Assembly: GCA_900552705.1 (NCBI GenBank)
Contig: USAX01000077.1
Coordinates: forward strand, 1 to 9,451
Length of the DNA: 9,451 nucleotides
Source: an uncultured Collinsella sp.
GTDB taxonomy: Bacteria; Actinomycetota; Coriobacteriia; Coriobacteriales; Coriobacteriaceae
Direction: 5' to 3'
This document shows positions 1-6,363 of this stretch, one piece after another (position 1 is the first letter of the stretch; every line of letters begins with the position of its first letter). The position numbers were made by a program, and so were the translations under genes. A model generated the notes under the pieces. It was not told the DNA's origin and searched no databases. It saw nothing but the letters and a program-made list of their open reading frames with translations.

Positions 1-1385
1 GCCTTGACCGTCACGGAGCGCGTGCCCTCAAAGGCGGTGTAGCCCTTGGGCGCCTTGAGCTCGCGGACCTCCAGCTTGCCCGAGTCCACGCCCGAGACGG
101 TCACGCGGCCGTCCTCGCCCGTGGTGACGGTGGCCTTGCCTTGCGCATCCCACGTGCCGTCGGCCGCCAGCGCGCGACCGCGGTCGTCGGTGATGCTCAG
201 GACCGCCCCGGGCAGCGGCTTGTCGCCGTCGCTGCCGCGCTTGGTGAGCGCGAGATCCCAGGTGTAGGCGCATGCATCGTCGCTCGGCGTGCTGGTGAAG
301 CCGGCGTCGCCGGACTGGTCGGCAAAGGGAGAGCGCGGGTAGCGCAGGTAGGCCTCGTTGGGGTTGCCCTTCGCGATGCCGTGGTTGCATGCGCTGTTGA
401 GCGGCGCGTTGTACACAGCGACCACGCGGGCGCCCGTGGCGAAGGCGTCGGCCCCGCCGAGCGCGGCGACCAGGTCGCCGGTGTGCACGATGAAGGTCCC
501 GTCCGCGGCCACCTTGGTGGCGCACTGGGCCGTGATGTCGGTCCAGCCCTTCGCGGCCTTAGTGCCGGCGCGTCCGTCCTTGCCGGTGGCAACGGCGTCG
601 AAGCCGCCGTCCGCTCCCGCCGCCACGTACACGTGTATGCTCGCGGCGACCTTGGAGAGGTCGAGCCCCGCGCTCATGGTGTCGACGAACTGCACCGTAT
701 AGGTGTCGTAGGTGGTGAGCCCGGCCGGGACCGTGGCAGAGAGGCGCCAGTACAGGTCGTCGGCGACCGTGGCGTCGGCGGCCTTCTGCCATGCGGCGGT
801 GTTGTCCTCCAGCACGTGCTTGGCGACCTTGGGCGTCGCGGCCTTGGGCTTGACGGTGACGGCGTTGCCGCCCACCAGCGCCATGATCGGCGCGGTGCCG
901 GCCTCGCCCTGGGCGATGGCGTCGTCGTCGGCGACGATGAGCCAGTAGCCGCAGGGCAGCTCGGCCGCCGTGCCCGCGTTAAGGGCCACGGGCACGGCGC
1001 CAGAGCTCTGGAGGGAACGAGCGAGCTGTGCGCTCAGCGCGCTCGTAAGGTGGGAATCGGTGTTAAGCCACTCGGCAGCTTCCTGCGCGGTGGTCTGGGA
1101 ATCGGGCATGCCGGCGCTGTGCAGCACAGGCAGGACAGCGTCGCGCGCGGCGTCGCTTGCCCAAGCGAGGTCGGTAAAGGTCTTGGCGTCGCCGTCGCCG
1201 TCGACGACGTTGGCGCTAAAGATCTGGTAGGCGTCGTAGTTGCTCGCCACGGCGCCGCTCACCGTGATGGAACCGGTCGAGGTCGGCGCGGCCTGCGCGG
1301 ATGCGGGGAACACAACCGCGCAGATGCCGATCAGGAGGGCAAGCAGCGCAAACAAGATCGGGAAGGAGCAAACTTTCTTATTCAC
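1..1385 (-). CDS. Backbone-type pilin with fimbrial isopeptide D2 domain and SpaA-like domain (C-terminus beyond window)
   Basis: Putative shaft subunit of a sortase-assembled pilus, secreted and then linked to the wall. It starts with GTG at 1385, supported by GGAGGTGAG at 1390-1398, and 461 codons are visible. Residues 1-33 are a signal peptide: two lysines, a hydrophobic core, then Ala-rich cleavage sites (ASA, AQA). Residues 35-180 look like the N-terminal pilin domain. A lysine-rich stretch KPKAATPKVAKHV at about 179-191 is a candidate for the sortase-reactive pilin lysine. Residues 190-375 match the D2 isopeptide fold, with the typical GNPNEAYLRY stretch and YTWDLALTK at 374-382. From 382 a SpaA/Cna-B domain begins, with an E-box-like RELKAPKGY whose Glu is residue 442. 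The anchor motif must lie beyond coordinate 1. The gene overlaps the upstream adhesin stop by 8 bases, implying translational coupling. Family assignment is firm; the backbone rather than ancillary role is inferred. Confidence 0.9.
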   Translation of the reverse strand, partial: MNKKVCSFPILFALLALLIGICAVVFPASAQAAPTSTGSITVSGAVASNYDAYQIFSANVVDGDGDAKTFTDLAWASDAARDAVLPVLHSAGMPDSQTTAQEAAEWLNTDSHLTSALSAQLARSLQSSGAVPVALNAGTAAELPCGYWLIVADDDAIAQGEAGTAPIMALVGGNAVTVKPKAATPKVAKHVLEDNTAAWQKAADATVADDLYWRLSATVPAGLTTYDTYTVQFVDTMSAGLDLSKVAASIHVYVAAGADGGFDAVATGKDGRAGTKAAKGWTDITAQCATKVAADGTFIVHTGDLVAALGGADAFATGARVVAVYNAPLNSACNHGIAKGNPNEAYLRYPRSPFADQSGDAGFTSTPSDDACAYTWDLALTKRGSDGDKPLPGAVLSITDDRGRALAADGTWDAQGKATVTTGEDGRVTVSGVDSGKLEVRELKAPKGYTAFEGTRSVTVK

Positions 1386-4300
1386 GACGCTCACCTCCCT
1401 TCGCATTCGCCTTGCGACGAATGTGCATCCAGGCCGCAGCAGCGCAAAGCACCGCCGCGCCGGCAAGGTACGTCAGAGTGACGCCCGACATACCAGAAAG
1501 GGGCAAAGAGGTGGAGTAGGTGTTGGTGAAGGTGGGAGTGGACTTGCCGGTGAGGTCGTGGGGCGTGTCAGTGGTCACTTCATTGCCATCACGATCCTGA
1601 ATCTGCTTGTAGGTCGCAGTGACGTCGATATGGTGGTTAGAGTCGTCAGTCGCGTTAACCGTAATCTGATAGACCGACTTGTCGTACGTATAGTGCGAGA
1701 ACAGCGAACCGTCGTCTTTCTCGCGCACGTAGTACGTGAAGGTCTTGGAAGCACCACGGCCAGTGGGGCCAGACGCGAGCTGGTCGAGTTGATCGAGTTT
1801 GTAATCAATCTTGTCGAAGCTCAGGGTCTGGGACTTGTCGCCGTCGGCAGTGGTGGACTTGCTGCTAACGATATCCGTAAAATCTGTGTCGGTCGCAAGC
1901 TGGAGCGTGAACTCCTTCATCTCGCCACCCTCAACGACCTTAGTCGCCATAGGCGTCCAGGAGCCCTTCGAGTCGTACGGAGTGAACTTGTTAGTGAAAG
2001 TCGTGGAGTCGCCCTCACAGATAATTGGATAATAGTCTCCACTCTTCTGCACCTTGCTCCTCGCTTTTACGTTCTCCCACTTCCCAGACGACTCGCGGAA
2101 TTCGTACTTGGTTACACCGACGTTTTTAATCGTGTAGTTATGGATGTAAAGATCCTTCAGTTGGCTTGAGTTTTCTTTACTCGGAACAGACATGAGCAAG
2201 GTCTTGGTATCTTCGGCCGTCACCACAATCTTATACACGCTGGAGTCGTACGTGATGCCAGAATCACCACCGGGATCTTCGACCAAGTAGTATGTGATTT
2301 CGTTACCCGCGCCACTCGATGCGAATTGTTCACCAAGGTCAAACGTAATGCTGCCTTCTGCATCATTTGCTGCTGTTCCAACCTCGGTGCAAACGTCGCG
2401 ATTGAATGTCGTGCCAGCTGTCGTGCCAGCCAAAGGGTCGTCTGAATCCTTGCGATACACCGTAAAGGAGAACTCCCCATCATTGAGCTTGCGGCCTTCC
2501 AGCTTCTTGGTCGCCTTGAGCTTGAGGCTCGGATAGACATACGTGTCCTCAGGCGCGCCCATGTACAGGTCGCCGTTCGACATGATGCCGCCGCCATGGT
2601 TCCAGGAATAATTGCCCGTGATAAACGTCGCGCCCGCCTCTAGCGCAGCCTTTCGCGCATTGATCGCCTCGGGGTCTTGAGCCTTAACATCCGAACTCAG
2701 GCCGATGCTGTTATATACCTGCACGCCACCGTTAGCGGGGATAGTAATGGCTTTCTGGAGCTCTAAGCTTCCCCGATACTTAGCATCGCCGCCGCCAAGC
2801 ATTTTGCCAATCACCGCCGCGATCGGAGTCGTATGACCCTCCGCCGCAAGGAAGAAGTCCGCGTGGCCGTTTTCGCGAAACACTTCGGCATTGTAGGCGT
2901 CGGAGTCCTGGTCCTTACCGTGACCACCGCCGGAAAGATGGGGGGTGCCGTTATTGCCTGTATTACTCACGGATTCGTAATCGTTCGCGTTTTGCTCATT
3001 TCCGGCAGAAGTATTACCGAAAATCGCCGTGCCGTCGGTGCCTGTCACCAAAGTCTTACCCGTCGGGCAAACCGCAACGCCGCCACCGTAGCCACCGGCC
3101 TCATTGCTGCTTATATAGGAGTTATAGACAAATAGCCTACCAGCATTAGACGCGACCTTAGAATCGCCCTGGACGAAGATGCCGCCTCCACCCCAGTCAA
3201 AGCGAGACATGCAGTGGTTATTAGTGATATAGACTGGATTTGAATTTGACGCTCCTTTTATCATCGCGTCAACCATCTGGCCCACGCGAATGCCGGCACC
3301 CTCAGAGCGAAAACTCACGTTAGAGGCAATAGTTCCCCCCGTAATGTTGAGCCATGCCATTGTCTTGCGCGAGCTCGCCCCTTGGTGTTCGATGTCGGTC
3401 ACATAGACGCCGCCGCCGGCTTCCTCAGAATAGTTGCCCGTGATCTGGCCGCCCGAAATGGTGACATGAGTACCGTTTTTAGCGGCAAGTCCAGCACCGC
3501 CATGATCGCCATTACCATCGTTACCACAGTAATTGGCATATTTATTGTTAGTAATGTAGCCACCAGAAACAGTAACGCTGCCGCCTTCGGCCATGATGCC
3601 GCCGCCGAAACCAACACCAGTAGCAAGCGTGCTGTTGCCGGAGATTACGCCATTAGTTATGTTGACCGTGGAGTCTTTAGCATACACACCACCGCCACTA
3701 GGAGCACTGTTGCCGGCAATTACGCCACCGGAAACCTCGAGGGTCGAATTACCGTGTATTTCAATTCCGCCGCCCGCACCCGAGCCAGAAGCTCCACACA
3801 CATAGCCGCCGCGCATGTTGACGGTAGAGCCGTTCTCGGCATAGACCAAGCTGCTAACGCTGCTGCCTTGTTTTTGCGTGATCACGCCGCTCACAAGGTT
3901 AAACGTGCCACCCTTGCCGTTGTTGTTATACAGATTGATGAGCTTTAGATTTGCGTTGCCGTCGCACGCCACGATGGCGCCCTTAATATCGACGTTATGT
4001 CTGACAAGCGTCTCGATTGTCCCTGTACCACTCGGAGTCGATTTGGTCACGTAGTAGGTAAGATTAGACGGAATGCCACCAACGTAATTTAGCTCGACTT
4101 TCTTGCCATAATTATTGGGATCCAGCTTCTGCCCCTGATCAGTCAGCTGTTGGACATCGTTGACCGTCTCAGTCACCGGCGCGGAGTCCTTAATTTCGTC
4201 CTTAATTGTAAGTGTTGCGCCGTTAGCAACATCAAATAACGGCTTGTCGGTGTTCAAGCACTTGATCTTATGACCGTTTAAGTTCAGCGTTATATTGCTG

Positions 4301-4827
4301 CCGCTCTTCTCAAGTTTGATTTCACCAGCATAGTCAATATCAGCTGTAAGCTCGAAGCAGGCAGTTTGGTTTTCCCCAACGCCTTGAAGCTTAGCTGACA
4401 AATCATCGGCGTTAGTAATGTTAGTAATAGCTGTGGTTGTCTCTTCGCTCTCTGCAGCCTCCTCGGCTGACGCGACAGCGTTAACATCCATCGCATCATT
4501 ATCTTCCGCCTGCGACTCGTCCTTGGACTGCTCCTCCGGCCGAGCGTCGTCGTCGCTCGCAGCATCGTCGCTGTTCTGGTTTTCGGCGTCTGTGCCGGCA
4601 TCCCCGTTAGTACTGTTGTCTATACCAGTAGACTCACTTGAGGAACCCCCCCCCATCACAGTTTCCTCGGTAGAAACCGTCTGGGCATCGTTGGCAATGG
4701 CCTGCGAGATCGGGGGCATGACGAGCGACAGTACCAGGCTCAAAACGGAGGCTCCGCACAAAACGCCTGCCAGTACACGGCGCGTCGCTTTATTACTCTG
4801 CTTAGATTTGTCCGAATTCGCTTTCAT
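1378..4827 (-). CDS. Large LPLSG-anchored surface adhesin: beta-helix plus two pilin isopeptide domains
   Basis: A 1149-residue cell-wall-anchored protein, probably the pilus tip or ancillary adhesin. Residues 1-45 are a signal peptide (basic N-region, core around 18-38, cleavage likely after AIA at 43-45). Residues 46-135 are an acidic Ser/Asp/Glu/Asn-rich linker. From about 150 to 750 come repeats of the type SGGxIxGNS...GGGVY, characteristic of a right-handed parallel beta-helix. Two streptococcal-pilin (FctA/Spy0128-like) domains follow. Domain 1 has Lys 774/775, Glu 850 in YYLVE and Asn 946 in FTNKF. Domain 2 has Lys 963, Glu 1036 in YYVRE and Asn 1102 in FTNTY. These are candidate isopeptide triads by position. 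The C-terminus is a sorting signal: LPLSG at 1108-1112, a hydrophobic helix, then a basic tail. The start at 4827 is chosen for the strong GGGGAGGAG upstream; a further in-frame ATG at 4917 lies in the -10 box. A G9 run at codons 58-61 may make expression phase-variable. Ligand unknown. Confidence 0.9.
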   Translation of the reverse strand: MKANSDKSKQSNKATRRVLAGVLCGASVLSLVLSLVMPPISQAIANDAQTVSTEETVMGGGSSSESTGIDNSTNGDAGTDAENQNSDDAASDDDARPEEQSKDESQAEDNDAMDVNAVASAEEAAESEETTTAITNITNADDLSAKLQGVGENQTACFELTADIDYAGEIKLEKSGSNITLNLNGHKIKCLNTDKPLFDVANGATLTIKDEIKDSAPVTETVNDVQQLTDQGQKLDPNNYGKKVELNYVGGIPSNLTYYVTKSTPSGTGTIETLVRHNVDIKGAIVACDGNANLKLINLYNNNGKGGTFNLVSGVITQKQGSSVSSLVYAENGSTVNMRGGYVCGASGSGAGGGIEIHGNSTLEVSGGVIAGNSAPSGGGVYAKDSTVNITNGVISGNSTLATGVGFGGGIMAEGGSVTVSGGYITNNKYANYCGNDGNGDHGGAGLAAKNGTHVTISGGQITGNYSEEAGGGVYVTDIEHQGASSRKTMAWLNITGGTIASNVSFRSEGAGIRVGQMVDAMIKGASNSNPVYITNNHCMSRFDWGGGGIFVQGDSKVASNAGRLFVYNSYISSNEAGGYGGGVAVCPTGKTLVTGTDGTAIFGNTSAGNEQNANDYESVSNTGNNGTPHLSGGGHGKDQDSDAYNAEVFRENGHADFFLAAEGHTTPIAAVIGKMLGGGDAKYRGSLELQKAITIPANGGVQVYNSIGLSSDVKAQDPEAINARKAALEAGATFITGNYSWNHGGGIMSNGDLYMGAPEDTYVYPSLKLKATKKLEGRKLNDGEFSFTVYRKDSDDPLAGTTAGTTFNRDVCTEVGTAANDAEGSITFDLGEQFASSGAGNEITYYLVEDPGGDSGITYDSSVYKIVVTAEDTKTLLMSVPSKENSSQLKDLYIHNYTIKNVGVTKYEFRESSGKWENVKARSKVQKSGDYYPIICEGDSTTFTNKFTPYDSKGSWTPMATKVVEGGEMKEFTLQLATDTDFTDIVSSKSTTADGDKSQTLSFDKIDYKLDQLDQLASGPTGRGASKTFTYYVREKDDGSLFSHYTYDKSVYQITVNATDDSNHHIDVTATYKQIQDRDGNEVTTDTPHDLTGKSTPTFTNTYSTSLPLSGMSGVTLTYLAGAAVLCAAAAWMHIRRKANAKGGERRE
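1390..1398 (-). promoter_or_regulatory. Shine-Dalgarno site that fixes the GTG start of the D2 pilin
   Basis: The minus strand reads GGAGGTGAG, with the GGAGG core 8 bases before GTG at 1385. It lies inside the last codons of the adhesin gene. No ATG in this frame precedes the signal peptide, so this site decides the start. The stop TAA of the adhesin (1378-1380) falls within the first codons of the pilin, an arrangement typical of translational coupling. Confidence 0.8.
4646..4654 (-). repeat. Homopolymeric G9 tract inside the adhesin coding sequence
   Basis: Nine consecutive G on the coding strand (nine C on the plus strand) span the last base of the Met58 codon and codons 59-61. The tract lies just after the signal peptide and before all folded domains. 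With eight G the new frame hits TAG at 4620-4622, giving about 68 residues. With ten G it hits TGA at 4634-4636, giving about 64 residues. Such runs are prone to replication slippage. The sequence as given is in the ON state. Confidence 0.85.
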
Positions 4828-4882
4828 CGATGTCTCCTCCCCAAGAGACCGCGATCTTGCTCTTTCCCTATCAAACGTATCT

Positions 4883-4901
4883 GCGCAATCTGTAATTGCG
4901 C
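4883..4901 (-). promoter_or_regulatory. Perfect 7-bp inverted repeat in the 5' leader of the pilus operon
   Basis: GCGCAAT and ATTGCGC flank a 5-base spacer, about +9 to +28 from the predicted transcription start. Two uses are plausible: an operator bound by a dimeric repressor, or a stem-loop at the 5' end of the mRNA that affects stability. It does not occlude the Shine-Dalgarno site, which is some 45 bases downstream. No T-run follows, so it is not a terminator. Confidence 0.5.
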
Positions 4902-4916
4902 TCGCTAAGTGATGCA

Positions 4917-4922
4917 ATTATA
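4917..4922 (-). promoter_or_regulatory. Pilus operon promoter: consensus -10 box with weak -35
   Basis: The minus strand carries a perfect TATAAT, placing a start site near 4910 and a leader of about 83 bases before the ATG at 4827. At the 17-base spacing the -35 region reads TGCTCA, only 3 of 6 consensus bases. The promoter may therefore need an activator. A palindrome follows directly downstream. Confidence 0.6.
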
Positions 4923-5114
4923 ACGATTGTTTAAACATCTGAGCAGCAAAACCGACATTTTTGTGCAAGTTCTTAATTCTCTTGACAATTGTTTAGATTT
5001 GCCTTCGTTTATTCGCTATAAAATATCTGTTTCTACTGGTAATTAAGTTAGTTATCAGTTTTTTAATAGCATTTTATTTATTTGCACAACCTTTTGCTCA
5101 AGAGCAAACATCCT

Positions 5115-5144
5115 GTGAACGGTCGAAAATCGACCGTGAACGGT
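5115..5144. repeat. Nested direct repeat and hairpin, possible operator
   Basis: GTGAACGGT occurs at 5115-5123 and again at 5136-5144, 21 bases apart (two helical turns). Between and overlapping them is a perfect 8-bp inverted repeat, ACGGTCGA at 5119-5126 and TCGACCGT at 5130-5137, with a 3-base AAA loop. No T-run follows on either strand. It lies about 200 bases upstream of the predicted pilus promoter, a possible binding site for a regulator encoded elsewhere. Confidence 0.4.
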
Positions 5145-5285
5145 AGATTATTAACCGGAAGGAATATCCTACCAAACTGATGAGAATATCTTTAACCCAC
5201 CGGTGGTTAGAGGCATGATGTTCAGACAACTATATTTGAATTATCGCGCAGATTTTAGGCATCAATTCGCCCAAATCGCCTGAGG

Positions 5286-5297
5286 CCACCACAAAGG
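5286..5297. repeat. Copy A of the intergenic CCACCACAAAGG repeat (half element)
   Basis: Exact 12-mer CCACCACAAAGG, followed by CGCCTGTCCCC. It lies 35 bases beyond the stop of the HAD gene. Unlike the copies at 6247 and 7821 it has no matching right arm, so it cannot form the same hairpin. It looks like a decayed or partial member of the family. Confidence 0.6.
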
Positions 5298-5312
5298 CGC
5301 CTGTCCCCATTG

Positions 5313-5328
5313 CGGGGGTTCTCCCCCG
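5313..5328 (-). terminator. GC-rich hairpin after the HAD gene, no T-run
   Basis: CGGGGG and CCCCCG pair around a 4-base loop, beginning 3 bases after the HAD stop codon. The stem is strong, but no U-tract follows on the minus strand. Termination, if it occurs, may be inefficient or Rho-dependent. It is the only candidate between the HAD gene and the pilus promoter. Confidence 0.45.
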
Positions 5329-5331
5329 GCG

Positions 5332-6152
5332 CTACAGCAGATGTTCCTCGACAAAGATCGCAATGCCGTCTTCGTCGTTGCTGACGGTTACAAAATCGGC
5401 GGCGGCGCGGGTGGCGGCGCTGCCGTTTGCCATGGCCACGCCAACGCCGGCGTCGGCCACCATGCAGGTGTCGTTATCGGCATCGCCAAACACGCAGATG
5501 TTCTGAAGCTCCATGTCGTTGAGCTCTGCCACGCGCACAAGGCCGCGCGTCTTGGACACGTGCGGATCCATGAACTCGTAGAGCCGCTGCGTGGTTTGCA
5601 GAGCCGCCGCCTTAACAGTGTCATCGGCAAACGTCGACGCCCGCTCAATCGCCCGCGGCATTACCTCGGCGCCATGGTAAACATCACCTTGGGCTGCGGC
5701 TCGCGCAAAAACTCGGCAAAATCGACCACCTGGTAGGGCACGCCGTCGACGCGTGACAGGTGCTCGACGCACGCGTTGCTCTCGGGCACGTAGAACACGC
5801 CGTCTCGGGGGCAGACGGGCGTTGCCGGAAGGTCCGCCATGTGCTTGCAGATGCGCGCGATGGTCTCGCCCGGCAGCGGATAGCTCAGCTCGTTGATGTC
5901 GTGCGCGCGGTCGATGACCTCGGCACCACCGCAGCCTACCAGCACGTCCACCAGGCCTTCGATGCCCCAGAGCTCGTACATGGCCTCGGTCGCGTGGGCG
6001 TCGCGCCCGGTGCACAGGCCAAAGAGCACGCCGCGCTCGCGCAGGGCGCGGATCGCCGCCACGGTGCGCGGGGACACCGTATGCTGGCTCGTGAGCAGCG
6101 TGCCATCGATATCGCAGAACACGGCTTTGATGTGGCTGAAGGTGGTGTCCAT
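5332..6152 (-). pseudogene. Cof-type HAD phosphatase, split by a one-base frameshift
   Basis: Homologous to cytosolic HAD-superfamily (Cof/IIB) hydrolases, which usually dephosphorylate sugar phosphates or cofactors. The start at 6152 begins MDTTFSHIK and follows an AGAAAGG Shine-Dalgarno. Motif I, CDIDGT, has Asp14 and Asp16. Motif II, LCTGRD, has Thr48. These lie in the first frame, which ends KVMFTMAP then Arg-stop (TAA at 5661-5663). The rest continues in another frame from Glu-Val-Met at about 5667: Lys in HVSKTRGL (about residue 201) and motif IV GDADND (about 223-228), ending at the TAG at 5332. Restoring one base near 5667-5670, for instance CCC for CC, gives about 273 residues, the normal family length, with all motifs intact. 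As written the protein would stop after the cap domain and lack motif IV, so it should be inactive. A recent mutation and a sequencing error both fit. Confidence 0.85.
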
Positions 6153-6207
6153 GGGGGCCTTTCTGGGTTGTGCGGCGGTGTGGGGTGTGGTCGTGAACGG
6201 CGTACAT

Positions 6208-6238
6208 GGTATACCAAGGCGCGGGCGCGGCCTGTCAA
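6208..6238 (-). promoter_or_regulatory. Promoter of the HAD gene
   Basis: On the minus strand TTGACA (6233-6238) is a perfect -35. It is followed after 19 bases by TATACC (6208-6213), or after 18 by GTATAC. The -35 begins right after the T-run of the upstream transporter terminator, so the two transcription units are packed back to back. The predicted leader is about 50 bases. Confidence 0.6.
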
Positions 6239-6240
6239 CG

Positions 6241-6279
6241 CAAAAACCACCACAAAGGTGCTTGGCCCCCTTTGTGGTG
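6241..6279 (-). terminator. Intrinsic terminator of the MFS gene, copy B of the CCACCACAAAGG repeat
   Basis: Perfect 11-bp arms, CACCACAAAGG (6248-6258) and CCTTTGTGGTG (6269-6279), enclose a 10-base loop. Read on the minus strand the stem is followed by GGTTTTTG, a U-tract, making a good Rho-independent terminator. The left arm belongs to the 12-mer shared with 5286-5297 and 7821-7832. Confidence 0.75.
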
Positions 6280-6298
6280 ATTGCGGCGTCTACGGGCC

Positions 6299-6363
6299 AA
6301 ACCATCACAACATTCGACGTTTTTCGGCAAAATCGCGATTTTCATCGAATGTTGTGATGGTTT
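6299..6363. repeat. 19-bp perfect inverted repeat abutting the MFS stop codon
   Basis: The arms AAACCATCACAACATTCGA (6299-6317) and its exact reverse complement (6345-6363) enclose a 27-base loop. The loop itself contains the 14-bp palindrome AAAATCGCGATTTT at 6329-6342. The right arm ends at 6363 and the TAG of the MFS gene is 6364-6366. The first 12 bases of the left arm, AAACCATCACAA, recur in the right arm of the hairpin at 7842-7857. It could be a 3' mRNA-stabilising element, a repetitive palindrome or the remains of a very small mobile element. Confidence 0.8.

Larger units (their letters stand above)
4923..5331. other. AT-rich gene-free region upstream of the pilus locus
   Basis: No convincing gene on either strand. 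It is strikingly AT-rich: 5041-5100 has 14 G+C in 60, against 41 in 60 at 781-840. It holds the 8-mer TTGTGCAA at 4961-4968 and its reverse complement at 5082-5089. It also holds a nested direct and inverted repeat at 5115-5144, a 10-bp palindrome CCACCGGTGG at 5197-5206, the repeat CCACCACAAAGG at 5286-5297 and a GC hairpin at 5313-5328. A plus-strand TTGACA at 4982-4987 has no well-spaced -10 and no gene after it. The region is most likely regulatory DNA for the pilus operon. Confidence 0.5.

Noticed and set aside
141..1481. Long plus-strand open frame opposite the D2 pilin
   Set aside because: Composition-driven shadow in GC-rich DNA: Arg/Gly/Val-rich, no recognisable domain, and the minus strand has a clear pilin.
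2600..4300. CRISPR or tandem-repeat array in the middle of the adhesin
   Set aside because: The recurring GGC/ACC-rich units are degenerate beta-helix codons with irregular spacing, not identical repeats with spacers.
4845..4905. Lipoprotein reading of the adhesin N-terminus because of a Cys in the signal peptide
   Set aside because: The residue before Cys23 is Leu in GVLC, which does not fit a lipobox, and an AIA signal peptidase I site follows.
4828..4917. Alternative upstream ATG (4917) for the adhesin
   Set aside because: It lies in the predicted -10 box, lacks a ribosome site and would put 30 polar residues before the signal peptide.
4982..5026. Plus-strand promoter starting at TTGACA
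   Set aside because: The TATAAA is 29 bases away, other -10 candidates are poor, and no plus-strand gene follows.
5218..5283. Plus-strand 21-codon ORF beginning MFRQLY
   Set aside because: Weak AGAGG upstream, no promoter of quality, no similarity recognised; too short to support.
5661..5673. Programmed frameshift in the HAD gene
   Set aside because: No slippery sequence, stimulatory stem or internal Shine-Dalgarno at the junction; mutation or sequencing error is simpler.
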